A stretch of 64,000 nt of DNA from JAHEDH01 sp963753285 (GCA_963753285.1 CAVWBT010000010.1:186001-250000), one strand, 5' to 3'; numbered from the stretch's first letter, positions 34,891 to 42,831 are shown. Notes: generated from the letters alone by a model not told the origin. Translations and numbers: made by a program.

Positions 34891-35237
34891 CTACGTCGAG
34901 AAGTCGGCTGTGCCGTGAGGGGCGATGTCCTCCCGGTACCGTTCCTTCATCTCGGGCCAGGTGGTCTCCCCGGTCCAGACGCGGATCGCCTCGACGAAGT
35001 GCCACAGCACGTAGGGGTGGGCGCCGAGCCGATAGAGCTCGGCGTGATCGCGGCCGATGAGGGCGGCCCGCTCTCGAGTCGGTGAAGCGTGCCCGAGTCC
35101 GGAGTCGGCAGCCGTGAGTCCGTCGCCCGCCGTTCCCACGCGGCCACATAGGTCTCCGGGTCGGCGACGTAGTCCAGGACCGCCTGGTCCGATCCCTCGA
35201 CGTAGCTGATGAACTTGTCGATCTGGAAGCGACTCAT
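34891..35237 (-). pseudogene. LigA-like small subunit of an extradiol dioxygenase, disrupted by a heptamer repeat
   Basis: N-terminal part MSRFQIDKFISYVEGSD starts at ATG 35237 (ATGA overlap with LigB). The C-terminal part RERAALIGRDHAELYRLGAH and WHFVEAIRVWTGETTW is in another frame. Five 7-bp units at 35,088-35,122 lie at the junction; leaving out these 35 bp (two bases beyond a multiple of three) joins both parts into a 103-residue protein of normal LigA size. LigA stabilises LigB in protocatechuate 4,5-dioxygenase-type enzymes. If the shift is real the small subunit is inactive. Confidence 0.75.
35088..35122. repeat. Imperfect heptamer repeat inside ligA
   Basis: Plus-strand units CGTGCCC-GAGTCCG-GAGTCGG-CAGCCGT-GAGTCCG: four similar 7-mers and one diverged unit. 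The block sits exactly where the ligA reading frame shifts. Confidence 0.6.
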
Positions 35238-36076
35238 GGGTCCCACCGGAAGAACGGGCCGTTGGCGAAGCGTGACGGAGTGCCCTCGGCGAAGGAAGCC
35301 GGCCGGTCGGCGGCGGCGAGAGCGGTGATGAAGTTGAGGAACTGCCCGGTCACGTTCCCTGCCGCGGCCAGACGCTCGAAGCTGCAACCGGCGACAGCCG
35401 CATCCAGATCCCCTTGCTCCATCCATCGGACGGCGTCGTCGTCGAACGCCTGGTCGGGCGAGCCACCGCCCAGGAACTGGCGGGGCCCGCCGATGTCGGT
35501 GGCGAGATGGCCCGAGGCGATCAACGCGACCCGGCGGGAGAAGGGCGCCGCCTCGATCCTGGAGCGGAGATACCGGCCGAGTGCGGCATATCGCTCGGCA
35601 CGAGGGATCGGCGGGATGTTGGCGTTCGTGTGGATCGGGACGATCGGGACGTCGAGGTCCGGCGTGAGGAACTTCGCCGGGAGGGTGAACGAGTGGTCGA
35701 GGACCCACTCGTTCGACATCGCGAAGTCGATGTCCGGCTGCAACTCGGCGTCACCCAGGAGCCAGCCGGCGAGTTCGGGGTCTCCTCGCATCTCCCAGGG
35801 GTCGAGACCGAACGTTCGGATCTCGTTCTCGAACGTGCAGGCGAAGTGTTCGGCCTTGCCGATGCAGAACGCCGGTGAGTTGGCCCATCCGAACTGCCGG
35901 AGATGATCCGAGCCCACGACGACCAGGGCGTCGACTCCGGCAGCGGTGATCTCATCTGCGAACCGGTCGAAGTTGGCCCGTGTCCGCGCGAGATCGTCGG
36001 GAACCGGGTCGGTGTTCATCGTCCGCCACAACAGCGGGTTGTGCGGGACGCCGAGGATCGCTGCCAGTTCAGCCAA
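35234..36076 (-). CDS. LigB-type extradiol dioxygenase catalytic subunit
   Basis: 280 residues. LigB-superfamily iron ligands are visible: His in ILGVPHNPLLW (about residue 12), His in VVVGSDHLRQF, and the catalytic-site His in IASGHLATDIGG. It would open a catecholic ring using Fe(II) and O2 (meta or 4,5-type cleavage); the substrate is unknown. The start is TTG 36076 (LAELAAILG read as Met), overlapping the OsmC stop by eight bases; it has GGTGA upstream. The ligA-like small subunit follows with ATGA overlap. Confidence 0.87.
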   Translation of the reverse strand: MAELAAILGVPHNPLLWRTMNTDPVPDDLARTRANFDRFADEITAAGVDALVVVGSDHLRQFGWANSPAFCIGKAEHFACTFENEIRTFGLDPWEMRGDPELAGWLLGDAELQPDIDFAMSNEWVLDHSFTLPAKFLTPDLDVPIVPIHTNANIPPIPRAERYAALGRYLRSRIEAAPFSRRVALIASGHLATDIGGPRQFLGGGSPDQAFDDDAVRWMEQGDLDAAVAGCSFERLAAAGNVTGQFLNFITALAAADRPASFAEGTPSRFANGPFFRWDP

Positions 36077-36536
36077 CGTAGGTCACCGAGGTTGTGATGC
36101 CGATCTGCGGTGAGATCGAACGGGCGACCGGGCATTTCTCGGCATGGAATCCCAGCACGCGTTCGACGGTCTCGTGCTGTTCGGGGTCGACCCCCTCGAG
36201 TTCGTAGTCGACGTGGATGCGTTTCACGACGAGCACCGATCCGTCCTTCTCGATCTCACCGGTGACCCGACCGATGAGTGCTCCTCCGCTTGCGTTGATG
36301 CCGCGCGCCTCCAGCGCGCCCCCGAAGGTGCCGGTCAGTCAACCGCCGGCCGCCGCCACGAGGTAGTCGAGCGTGGTGGCGTCGGGTGGGAAGTCGTCGG
36401 GCGAGACGCCGTAGTGCTCGGCGACCTCGGAATGCACCCCGAAGGTGATCGGTTCGTTCCGGGCCGGGATGGTGGCGTTGCGGATCGGGCCCCGCACCCG
36501 TTCGATGGTCACCCGGGAGGTGTAGGCAGCAGTCAT
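36069..36536 (-). CDS. OsmC-family candidate selenoprotein (in-frame TGA at catalytic Cys)
   Basis: 155 codons from ATG 36536 (AAGGAG upstream; ATGA overlap with the hydrolase stop) to TGA 36069, if the TGA at codon 66 (36,341-36,339) is read through. The N-terminal part is OsmC-like (AAYTSRVTIERVRGPIRNAT) and the part after the TGA continues the fold without a gap (LTGTFGGALEARGI, DYELEGVDPEQ) to the second family cysteine, Cys135 in EKCPVARS. Against the two Cys paralogues (LGALAAC at 20,636; FLSGLAFC at 40,116) the TGA lies exactly at the first cysteine. Sec-containing OsmC-like proteins are a known prokaryotic family. A SECIS-like hairpin follows. The alternative is a TGC-to-TGA nonsense mutation or sequencing error. 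Confidence 0.65.
36303..36319 (-). promoter_or_regulatory. Possible bacterial SECIS hairpin
   Basis: Directly after the in-frame TGA the mRNA can form a 6-bp stem GCGCGC / GCGCGC with the loop UGGAG; the loop opens 25 nt after the UGA and has G as its second base. This agrees with the bacterial SECIS rule as I know it (16-37 nt spacing, 3-14-nt loop, G in the first two positions). In GC-rich DNA such a stem can occur by chance, so it only supports the Sec reading. Confidence 0.5.
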
Positions 36537-37624
36537 TGCGAAGCTCCTTGATCGTCGAGTCGTGCACCGAGTTGGTCGGCCATCCAATCCGCCATGTGTG
36601 GCCGGTATGCGTACGCCTTGTTGGTCGCGACGTGGTTGGCGTCCTCGATGATCTGGAGGTGGACGGGGCCGGTGATCGCGGCTGCGATCCGACGCGTCTG
36701 GTCGGCCGGAACGATGCGGTCGTTGGCACCCGTCACCACGAATGATGGACACGAGACCAGCTCTGCGACCCCGGTCAGGTTCATCGAGGTCAGCTTCTGC
36801 TTCGCCGTCTCGAAGTCGGGGGAGTGGGTCCTGACCTGGAAGGCCAATTGGGTCATCGGCGGGGTCTGATCGATCGTGTCGTTGATCGTGTGCGGTCCCG
36901 ACAGCGAGATCATCGCCCGAATCCGCTTGTCGAACGCCGCCGCCCGCACCACGTAGTAGCCACCGAGGCTGACCCCCATCGCTCCGAGCCGGCTCACGTC
37001 GAGGTCGTCTCGAGCCTCCAACGCGTCGATCGCGGCGCCCGCCGGCTTCTCGTATGCCGTCTCGATCGACAGGTCGTACTCCGCCTCGCCCTGACCCGGA
37101 CCGTCGATCGAGAACGTCGCCATCCCGCGATCGAGGAACCAGAACTCGAAGCCGGAGAGCTCCTCCTTGGCCGAATCGAGCCCGGGGATCAGCAGCACAA
37201 CCGGTGGACGGTCGATCCCGTTCGGCTTCCTGAGGTTCCCGACCAGGGTGTGGGTGCCGAGATAGTCGAACTCGATGCGTTCCATCGGCGGGTCGACGAG
37301 CGGATGGGCCTTGCGGTGTGCTGCGATCGCCAGTCGGTGGGTTTCCCGCATCTGGTCGATGTCGTGGCAGAACAGGAACTTCCCGAAGTGGTACTCCACC
37401 GCGGCAGTGAGGTAGTGGTATCCGGCCGAGCGCAGGTATCCCTGCGCCAGTGCCTCGTCACCCAATCGGTCGTGGACTCGCCCGGCTGCGGTCCATGCCG
37501 AACACCAGTCGTCCCATGAATCGATCGATCGGGTGACGTCGAGGAAATCGCCGATCGGGACACCGTGCTCGACGTACCTCGGAGCCCAGTGGGCAATGGC
37601 AGCTTCGACTCTGGCGTCACTCAC
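36533..37624 (-). CDS. Alpha/beta hydrolase with N-terminal cap, 2,6-dihydroxypseudooxynicotine hydrolase-like
   Basis: 363 residues from GTG 37624. A helical N-terminal domain (WAPRYVEHGVPIGDFLDVT, SIDSWDDWCSAW) precedes a hydrolase core with elbow GVSLGGYY, acid in TGANDRIVP and His in EDANHVATN. The architecture is that of the C-C hydrolase acting on 2,6-dihydroxypseudooxynicotine. It heads a four-gene operon with the TGA-containing OsmC and LigB/LigA, 16 bp downstream of operator site 5. A C-C hydrolase beside a ring-cleaving dioxygenase is a common pathway pair, which supports cleavage of a ring-fission product. Confidence 0.84.
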   Translation of the reverse strand: MSDARVEAAIAHWAPRYVEHGVPIGDFLDVTRSIDSWDDWCSAWTAAGRVHDRLGDEALAQGYLRSAGYHYLTAAVEYHFGKFLFCHDIDQMRETHRLAIAAHRKAHPLVDPPMERIEFDYLGTHTLVGNLRKPNGIDRPPVVLLIPGLDSAKEELSGFEFWFLDRGMATFSIDGPGQGEAEYDLSIETAYEKPAGAAIDALEARDDLDVSRLGAMGVSLGGYYVVRAAAFDKRIRAMISLSGPHTINDTIDQTPPMTQLAFQVRTHSPDFETAKQKLTSMNLTGVAELVSCPSFVVTGANDRIVPADQTRRIAAAITGPVHLQIIEDANHVATNKAYAYRPHMADWMADQLGARLDDQGASQ

Positions 37625-37639
37625 GTCCGGGACGATACC

Positions 37640-37651
37640 GCAATCGATTGT
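37640..37651. promoter_or_regulatory. LacI-type operator site 5 (GCAATCGATTGT)
   Basis: One mismatch from the perfect palindrome (final C to T). It lies 16 bp upstream of the hydrolase start at 37,624 and controls the hydrolase/OsmC/LigB/LigA operon. Confidence 0.75.
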
Positions 37652-37676
37652 CGGTGGGTGCCCGGAGCGGTCCCTA

Positions 37677-38336
37677 TCAGGCCCGATCGAGAAACTCGAT
37701 CGTTCTGCGCCACATCTCTGCGGCCGCCGCCGGATCATGGCGCTCCGGCCGGGTGTGATCTGCGAACGCGTGGCGGGTGCCGGGATACGACTCCAATGTG
37801 ATGTCGGTGTCGCTCCACGCCAGCGCGTCGCACAACGCCCCCAGGGTGTCGTTGACTCGCGGATCGTCCTGGGCATACGTGGCGAACACCCGTGTCCTGG
37901 TTGCAGACACCGCACCGGGGTCGGGGCAGATCCCGTACCACAGCACGGCGAGCTCGGGTGTTCGACGCTCGAGAAGGCGCCAGCCCATCTCGGCGCCGAA
38001 GCAGAACCCGACCACGGCCAGCCTCGGTTCGCTCGACGCCATCCAGTCATAGGCGGCGACCAGATCGGCGACATGGGTGTCGCCGTCGATTGCTCGCGTG
38101 GACACCGAGGTCGGGTCGTCGGCGTAGGCGGCCGTACCGCCGATCCGGGTGAGCAGATCGGGTGCGACCACCCGGTGGCCGCGCTCGGTCAACCGTGTGA
38201 TCTCGCCGATCATGTACGGCACGAGTCCGCGGTTCTCGTGGATGAGGAGGATCGGGATGCGATCGGTGTCTGTCGCCTCGGCTTCGACTGCGCTCAGTTC
38301 GATGCCCGCGCCCGGGACCGTGATCGAGCGGATCAC
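37677..38336 (-). CDS. Dienelactone hydrolase family protein
   Basis: 219 residues from GTG 38336, which overlaps the methyltransferase stop (GTGA). Catalytic triad pattern of dienelactone hydrolases: Cys nucleophile in VVGFCFGAEMGW, Asp in YAQDDPRVN and His in PGTRHAFADH. The family hydrolyses dienelactones from chlorocatechol or similar ring-cleavage pathways, as well as other esters. The Cys nucleophile separates it from the Ser hydrolases in this window. Confidence 0.86.
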   Translation of the reverse strand: MIRSITVPGAGIELSAVEAEATDTDRIPILLIHENRGLVPYMIGEITRLTERGHRVVAPDLLTRIGGTAAYADDPTSVSTRAIDGDTHVADLVAAYDWMASSEPRLAVVGFCFGAEMGWRLLERRTPELAVLWYGICPDPGAVSATRTRVFATYAQDDPRVNDTLGALCDALAWSDTDITLESYPGTRHAFADHTRPERHDPAAAAEMWRRTIEFLDRA

Positions 38337-38989
38337 CGCTTCCTGATCAGGGTCAGACCGTCGTACACCGGCAAGATCACCACATCGACATCCGGGTGGT
38401 CGGCGACGTAGGCATTGAAATCGCGAAGCGCCACCGCATTGCCGTTCTCGGTGTGGGGATCGAGCACGTGGCCCCGCATCAGCGTGTTGTCCGCCACGAT
38501 CAACCCGCCCGGTTCCAGCATCGGCAGGACGAGGTCGACATAGGAGATGTAGCCGGGCTTGTCGGCGTCGAGGAAGACCAGGTCGAACGTCTCGCCGGCC
38601 ATCGATGCGAGCGTCTCCGCGGCGGGTCCCAGTCGCAGCTCGATCCGATCGCCGAGGCCGGCGGCATCCCAGTGCTCCCGGGCGATGGCACCCGTGTCGG
38701 GGTTGATGTCGAGACAGGTCAGATGGCCCTCCGGGCCGATCGCTTCGGCGATCACCATCGCCGACAAGCCGGTGAACGTACCGACCTCGAGCACCCGGCG
38801 AGCACCGGTGATCCGCGTGAGCATCCTGAGTGCGAGCGCCTGTTCGGGCGGCACCTGGTACTCGGCCAGTTCGGGGACCCGGCTGTCCGTCGCCGCGATG
38901 AGCGCCAGGTGGTGCGCCTCGAGTGGCTCCGAATGCTCGAGCACGTACTGCTGAAGCTCCGGTGATCCCGCGATGGCCTTCCGCTGCAT
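38333..38989 (-). CDS. SAM-dependent O-methyltransferase (caffeoyl-CoA / catechol type)
   Basis: 218 residues. SAM-binding motif VLEVGTFTGLSA, metal-binding DLVFLDADKPGY and ADNTLMRGHV, as in Mg-dependent catechol and caffeoyl-CoA O-methyltransferases. It could methylate a catecholic intermediate or act on a phenolic metabolite. ATG 38989 has GAGGAG upstream. It diverges from the ADH operon, with a degenerate operator between them. Confidence 0.88.
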   Translation of the reverse strand: MQRKAIAGSPELQQYVLEHSEPLEAHHLALIAATDSRVPELAEYQVPPEQALALRMLTRITGARRVLEVGTFTGLSAMVIAEAIGPEGHLTCLDINPDTGAIAREHWDAAGLGDRIELRLGPAAETLASMAGETFDLVFLDADKPGYISYVDLVLPMLEPGGLIVADNTLMRGHVLDPHTENGNAVALRDFNAYVADHPDVDVVILPVYDGLTLIRKR

Positions 38990-39045
38990 CTGTCTCCTCT
39001 CTTCGCCCCATCGTACGGGGAGCCGCTCCTAGGATCCCGACAGAT

Positions 39046-39057
39046 GCAATCGGTTGT
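39046..39057. promoter_or_regulatory. LacI-type operator site 6, degenerate (GCAATCGGTTGT)
   Basis: Two differences from the palindrome. It lies in the 95-bp divergent gap between the methyltransferase (start 38,989, minus) and the ADH operon (start 39,085, plus). Weaker than the others, but position and conserved GCAATCG half support it. Confidence 0.6.
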
Positions 39058-39084
39058 GTTCGATCCCCTGCGAGCAGCTCGCCC

Positions 39085-40119
39085 ATGAGAGCCGCCGTCA
39101 CTGCCGGGCCCGGCGGTCCGATCGAGCTGACCGACGTGCCCGATCCGGAGCGGAAGTCGGGGGAGGTGCTCGTGCGGATCGAGGCGGCGAGCGTGAACAG
39201 ACTCGATCGCATGGTCTTCGAGCGAGGCGTTGGGCCAAACGGCCCTGTGGCGTTTCCGCTCGTACAGGGAATCGACGCCGCCGGGATCGTCGAGAGCGGT
39301 TCTGGTTCCACCCCCACGGGTCTCCGGGTCGTCGTCAAGCCCTCGATCCCATGTCGGCGATGCCGCTGGTGCAGGGCCGGCAGGGCAGCCGATTGCACGG
39401 CGTCGACATCGTTCGGGATCGATCGCCAGGGTGGGTTCGCCGAGCTCATCTCGGTGCCCCGCACCAACCTCGTGAGACTGCCCGACGAGGTCTCGTTCGT
39501 GTCGGGCGCGGCGGCCGCCCACACCCACGCCGTCGTCCTGCACATGATCCGATCCGCCGGAGTGCTGCCCCCGGATCCGATCACGATGGTGACCGGCGCA
39601 GGCGGCGCACTCGGCACCGCTGCCGTCCAGATCGCGGCCGCACTCGGACATCGGGTGATCGCCGTCGCCTCGACGGACGAGAAGCTGTTGGCCACCCGCG
39701 ACCTCGGAGCAATGGTCGGCCTGAACCGGGTGACCGGGGACCTCGTCGACGACGTCATGACCAGCACCGATGGCCAGGGCGTCGACCTGGTGCTCGAGAC
39801 GACCGGTGCGTCGGACGTGATCGCCGAGACGCACGAATCGCTCGGCCGGTGCGGAGTCCTGGTCCTGGTCGCAGCGGTGCCGGGCGCAACGTTGAGGATC
39901 AACGCCCTCGAGATGTATCGATCGCGCCATCGGATCATCGGTGCGGCCAACTCGAATCTCGCCGACTTCTCCGACGTCTACAGGATGCTCGCCGAGCACG
40001 CGATGGAGCCGATCGTGGCGAAGACGTTCCGTCTGGAGGATGCTGCGACCGCCATGGACGCCGTCACCGATCGAAATCGAATCGGAAAGGTCGTCATCGA
40101 GATTGGAGAGAGCACATGA
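39085..40119 (+). CDS. Zinc-binding alcohol dehydrogenase / quinone-reductase-like MDR protein
   Basis: 344 residues from ATG 39085 (MRAAVTAGPGGPIELTDVPD). MDR fold with structural-zinc cysteines in CRRCRWCRAGRAADC and NAD(P)-binding GAGGALGTAAVQIAAALG. The catalytic-zinc motif GIDAAGIV lacks the usual His-Glu pair (GHE), so the catalytic metal may be absent. The stop overlaps the next OsmC gene (ATGA). It heads a four-gene operon ending at 42,726. Confidence 0.85.
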   Translation: MRAAVTAGPGGPIELTDVPDPERKSGEVLVRIEAASVNRLDRMVFERGVGPNGPVAFPLVQGIDAAGIVESGSGSTPTGLRVVVKPSIPCRRCRWCRAGRAADCTASTSFGIDRQGGFAELISVPRTNLVRLPDEVSFVSGAAAAHTHAVVLHMIRSAGVLPPDPITMVTGAGGALGTAAVQIAAALGHRVIAVASTDEKLLATRDLGAMVGLNRVTGDLVDDVMTSTDGQGVDLVLETTGASDVIAETHESLGRCGVLVLVAAVPGATLRINALEMYRSRHRIIGAANSNLADFSDVYRMLAEHAMEPIVAKTFRLEDAATAMDAVTDRNRIGKVVIEIGEST

Positions 40120-40679
40120 GAGTCGACCTCGAGAAGCTGCGTTCCAACGTCGAGGAGACGGCCGAGCTGCTCCTGACCGACAGCGCCGCCGGACACGTCC
40201 GGCCCCGCGTGACGACTCGACTGGTCGAGAACGTCAACGCACGATCCGAGTTCGTCCAGTACGACCGGGAGTTCGCCTTCGAGTGTGACGAATCGGAAGG
40301 GCGCGCCGGGACGGGGAGTGCCCCGAGCCCGCTCCGATACTTCCTTTCCGGGCTCGCCTTCTGTCAACAGGTCTGGTACGCCAAGGGTGCCGCACTCGTG
40401 GGATGTGGGATCGAGGATCTCCGGATCGACGTGCTGACCTACATGGACATGCGCGGGGAGCATCTGATCGACGGTATCGCTCCGAATCCGCAGTGGATCG
40501 TGATCGAGGCGGACGTCACGACGGCCGGGACCGACGAACAGGTGCTGGCGCTGGTCGACGAGGCCAACGCCCGCTGCCCGGTGTACAACCTGGTCGCTCG
40601 GGCGGTACCGATCTACGAGCGGATCTCACGCAATGGAGCCGTGGTGCGGAACACGGTGCCGGAAGGACTGAGCGAATGA
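40116..40679 (+). CDS. OsmC-family protein (long form, Cys)
   Basis: 187 residues. The first family cysteine is Cys83 in YFLSGLAFCQQV and the second Cys154 in NARCPVYNL. An N-terminal extension of about 40 residues is additional to the core. The second-cysteine context CPV is the same as in the TGA-containing OsmC at 36,069, which makes this the closer comparator. It overlaps both neighbours by ATGA. Confidence 0.85.
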   Translation: MRVDLEKLRSNVEETAELLLTDSAAGHVRPRVTTRLVENVNARSEFVQYDREFAFECDESEGRAGTGSAPSPLRYFLSGLAFCQQVWYAKGAALVGCGIEDLRIDVLTYMDMRGEHLIDGIAPNPQWIVIEADVTTAGTDEQVLALVDEANARCPVYNLVARAVPIYERISRNGAVVRNTVPEGLSE

Positions 40680-41860
40680 CCGGTGCACTCGAAGATGTCC
40701 GCGTCCTGGAGCTGTCCCGATACATCGCCGCGCCGGTCACCGGGAAGCTGCTCGGCGAGCTCGGCGCCGACATCGTCAAGATCGAGACGCCCGGCACCGG
40801 CGACCCGATGCGCTACTGGCAGTCGGGGGACCGTGCACACAGCCCGCAGTTCGCGGTCTACAACCGAACCAAGCGGGGGATCACCCTCGATCTCAAGCAT
40901 CCGCAGGGGGCGGCGACCTTCCTCCGACTGGTCGACACGGCAGACGTCGTCGTCGAGAACTTCCGTCCAGGAGTGATGGACCGCCTCGGCATCGGCTGGG
41001 AAGTGCTCTCGGTACGCAACCCGCGCCTGATCTACTGCGCGATCACCGGTTTCGGTCCGACGGGCCCGTACGTCGACCGCCCCGCCTACGACACGGTGAT
41101 CTCGGCCATGGGTGGCCTGTTCTCCCAACTCATCGACCTCGAGCGACCTCAGCCGGTCGGACCGGCGTTCTCGGATCTGCTCGCCGGGCTCACGGCGGCC
41201 CACGGGATCCTCGCCGCCCTCCACGCCCGGCAACGCACCGGCCGTGGCCAGATGGTCGACGCCTCGATGCTTCGGGCGATCGTCGGGCTTCTGGCCGAGC
41301 CCGGCTCGGTGTTCCTCGACCAGGGCCAGGAGACGATCTCAAACACGCGGCAACGGCGAGCCCAGGCCTACGGATTGGTCTCCTCCGACGGGCTGCCGTT
41401 CGTGGTGCACATGTCGGTTCCGGAGAAGTTCTGGCTGGCGGTGACCGAGGTCTTCGATCTCGTCGGACTGCGCGATGACCCGCGATTCGCAAACCGGATG
41501 GCGCGCTACGACAACTATGCGGCGCTCGATGAGATCCTCAAGCGATCGGCGCTGAGCCGGACCCGCGCCGAGTGGTTCGACCTCCTCGAGCGGGCCGACG
41601 TACCGCATGGTCCGATCAACGGCTTCGAAGAGGTGTTCGATGATCCTCAGGTCGCCGAACTCGAACTGATCGAGACGATCGAGATGCCACCGGGCGAACG
41701 GCCCCTCAGACAGGTGGGCCCGGCGCTGCGCCTGTCGGAGACCGAGCTGCGCGTTCAGCCACCCGCACCGAACCTTGGCCAGCACACCGACGAAGTGCTC
41801 GCCGAATCGGGGTTCTCGCCGGCCGAGATCGAATCGCTACGTGACCAGGGAGTGATCTGA
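40676..41860 (+). CDS. CoA-transferase family III (CaiB/BaiF)
   Basis: 394 residues. Family III features: VLELSRYIAAPVTGKLLGELGADIVKIE at the N-terminus, NRTKRGITLDLKHPQG, the catalytic-aspartate region RPAYDTVISAMGG and LTAAHGILAALHAR. It would move CoA from a thioester to a carboxylic acid, activating a pathway acid. ATG 40676 overlaps the OsmC stop (ATGA); the stop overlaps the next start (TGATG). Confidence 0.9.
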   Translation: MTGALEDVRVLELSRYIAAPVTGKLLGELGADIVKIETPGTGDPMRYWQSGDRAHSPQFAVYNRTKRGITLDLKHPQGAATFLRLVDTADVVVENFRPGVMDRLGIGWEVLSVRNPRLIYCAITGFGPTGPYVDRPAYDTVISAMGGLFSQLIDLERPQPVGPAFSDLLAGLTAAHGILAALHARQRTGRGQMVDASMLRAIVGLLAEPGSVFLDQGQETISNTRQRRAQAYGLVSSDGLPFVVHMSVPEKFWLAVTEVFDLVGLRDDPRFANRMARYDNYAALDEILKRSALSRTRAEWFDLLERADVPHGPINGFEEVFDDPQVAELELIETIEMPPGERPLRQVGPALRLSETELRVQPPAPNLGQHTDEVLAESGFSPAEIESLRDQGVI

Positions 41861-42726
41861 TGCCACTGCACATCGACGATGTCGTCGCGATCGACATCCA
41901 CACCCATCCCCAGACCGAGGAGTTCCTCGCTGCGATGGGGGCCCGGAGACGGCAGATGGGCGAGCACTTCAAGAGCGAGCGCACGCCGGTCTCCTTCGCC
42001 GAGCAGGCGGACCTGTTCCGGGAGCGCAGGCTGATGGCGGTGCTCTGCAACTCGGACGACGAGACGATCTCGGGCGTGCCCGGCGCGCCCAACGACCTCA
42101 TCGGCGCAGCGGTGCGATCGCACCCCGACGTGTTCATCCCCTTCGCCGGGATCGACCCGCACAAGGGCCCGGCGGCGATCGAGGAGATCCGGCGCTGCCA
42201 CGCCGAGTTCGGGATCAAGGGGATCGGCGAGCTCAATCCCGTGCGCCAGAAGTTCTTCCCCAACGACGAGACGTTCTATCCGATCTGGGAGACGTGCCAG
42301 GAACTCGGAATCGTGGTGATGTTCCACATGGGGTTCGCCGGCGCCGGGGCGGGGCGCCCCGGGGGCATGGGGTACAAGCTCGAGGCCGCCCGCGCCATCC
42401 CACATCTCGACGACATGGCCGCCGACTTCCCCGATCTCCAGATCATCCACGCCCACCCCGGCTGGCCGTTCCACCACGAGGCCGTTGCGGCGTGCTGGCA
42501 CAAGTCGAACTTCTGGATCGACCTGTCGGGTTTCGCCCCCCGCTACTTCCCCGATGAAGTCGTCCACTACGCCAACAACCTCATCCAGGATCGCGTCCTC
42601 TTCGGCACCGATTGGCCGGTGATCGGCATCGATCGATGGATGGACGAGTTCGCCGAACTGCCGATCAAGGACACGGTCCGGCCGAAGATCCTCAAGGAGA
42701 ACGCCCGAAGGCTGCTGGGAATCTGA
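41860..42726 (+). CDS. Amidohydrolase-family (amidohydro_2) metal hydrolase
   Basis: 288 residues. Metal-site motifs: IDIHTHPQ (HxH), the middle His in VVMFHMGFAGA, IIHAHPGWPF and the final Asp in LFGTDWPV. This is the amidohydro_2 branch that includes decarboxylases such as ACMSD and 2-pyrone-4,6-dicarboxylate lactonase-like enzymes, common in aromatic catabolism. It closes the ADH/OsmC/CoA-transferase operon. Which reaction it performs is not determined. Confidence 0.88.
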   Translation: MPLHIDDVVAIDIHTHPQTEEFLAAMGARRRQMGEHFKSERTPVSFAEQADLFRERRLMAVLCNSDDETISGVPGAPNDLIGAAVRSHPDVFIPFAGIDPHKGPAAIEEIRRCHAEFGIKGIGELNPVRQKFFPNDETFYPIWETCQELGIVVMFHMGFAGAGAGRPGGMGYKLEAARAIPHLDDMAADFPDLQIIHAHPGWPFHHEAVAACWHKSNFWIDLSGFAPRYFPDEVVHYANNLIQDRVLFGTDWPVIGIDRWMDEFAELPIKDTVRPKILKENARRLLGI

Positions 42727-42767
42727 CGGTCGGCATCGTCGAATCGAAACAAAACCGTCACTTCCGC

Positions 42768-42796
42768 TTGAAACGTTCGAAACCTCGGAGTAGCTT
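42768..42796 (+). promoter_or_regulatory. Probable promoter of the NitT/TauT ABC operon
   Basis: -35 TTGAAA (42,768-42,773), 17-bp spacer, -10 TAGCTT (42,791-42,796). The operator palindrome begins seven bases after the -10, almost the same layout as at 21.9 kb. Confidence 0.65.
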
Positions 42797-42803
42797 CGAC
42801 TCT

Positions 42804-42815
42804 GCAAACGATTGC
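42804..42815. promoter_or_regulatory. LacI-type operator site 7 (GCAAACGATTGC)
   Basis: One mismatch inside the palindrome (T to A at position 5), with flanking T on the left. Immediately downstream of the -10 box and 17 bp before the GTG start of the ATPase gene. Confidence 0.78.
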
Positions 42816-42831
42816 GGTTTGGAGCAGAAAC

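Noticed and set aside
34891..35237. Selenocysteine or programmed frameshifting as the reason for the ligA break
   Set aside because: There is no in-frame TGA at a cysteine position and no slippery heptamer; a repeat insertion explains the shift better.
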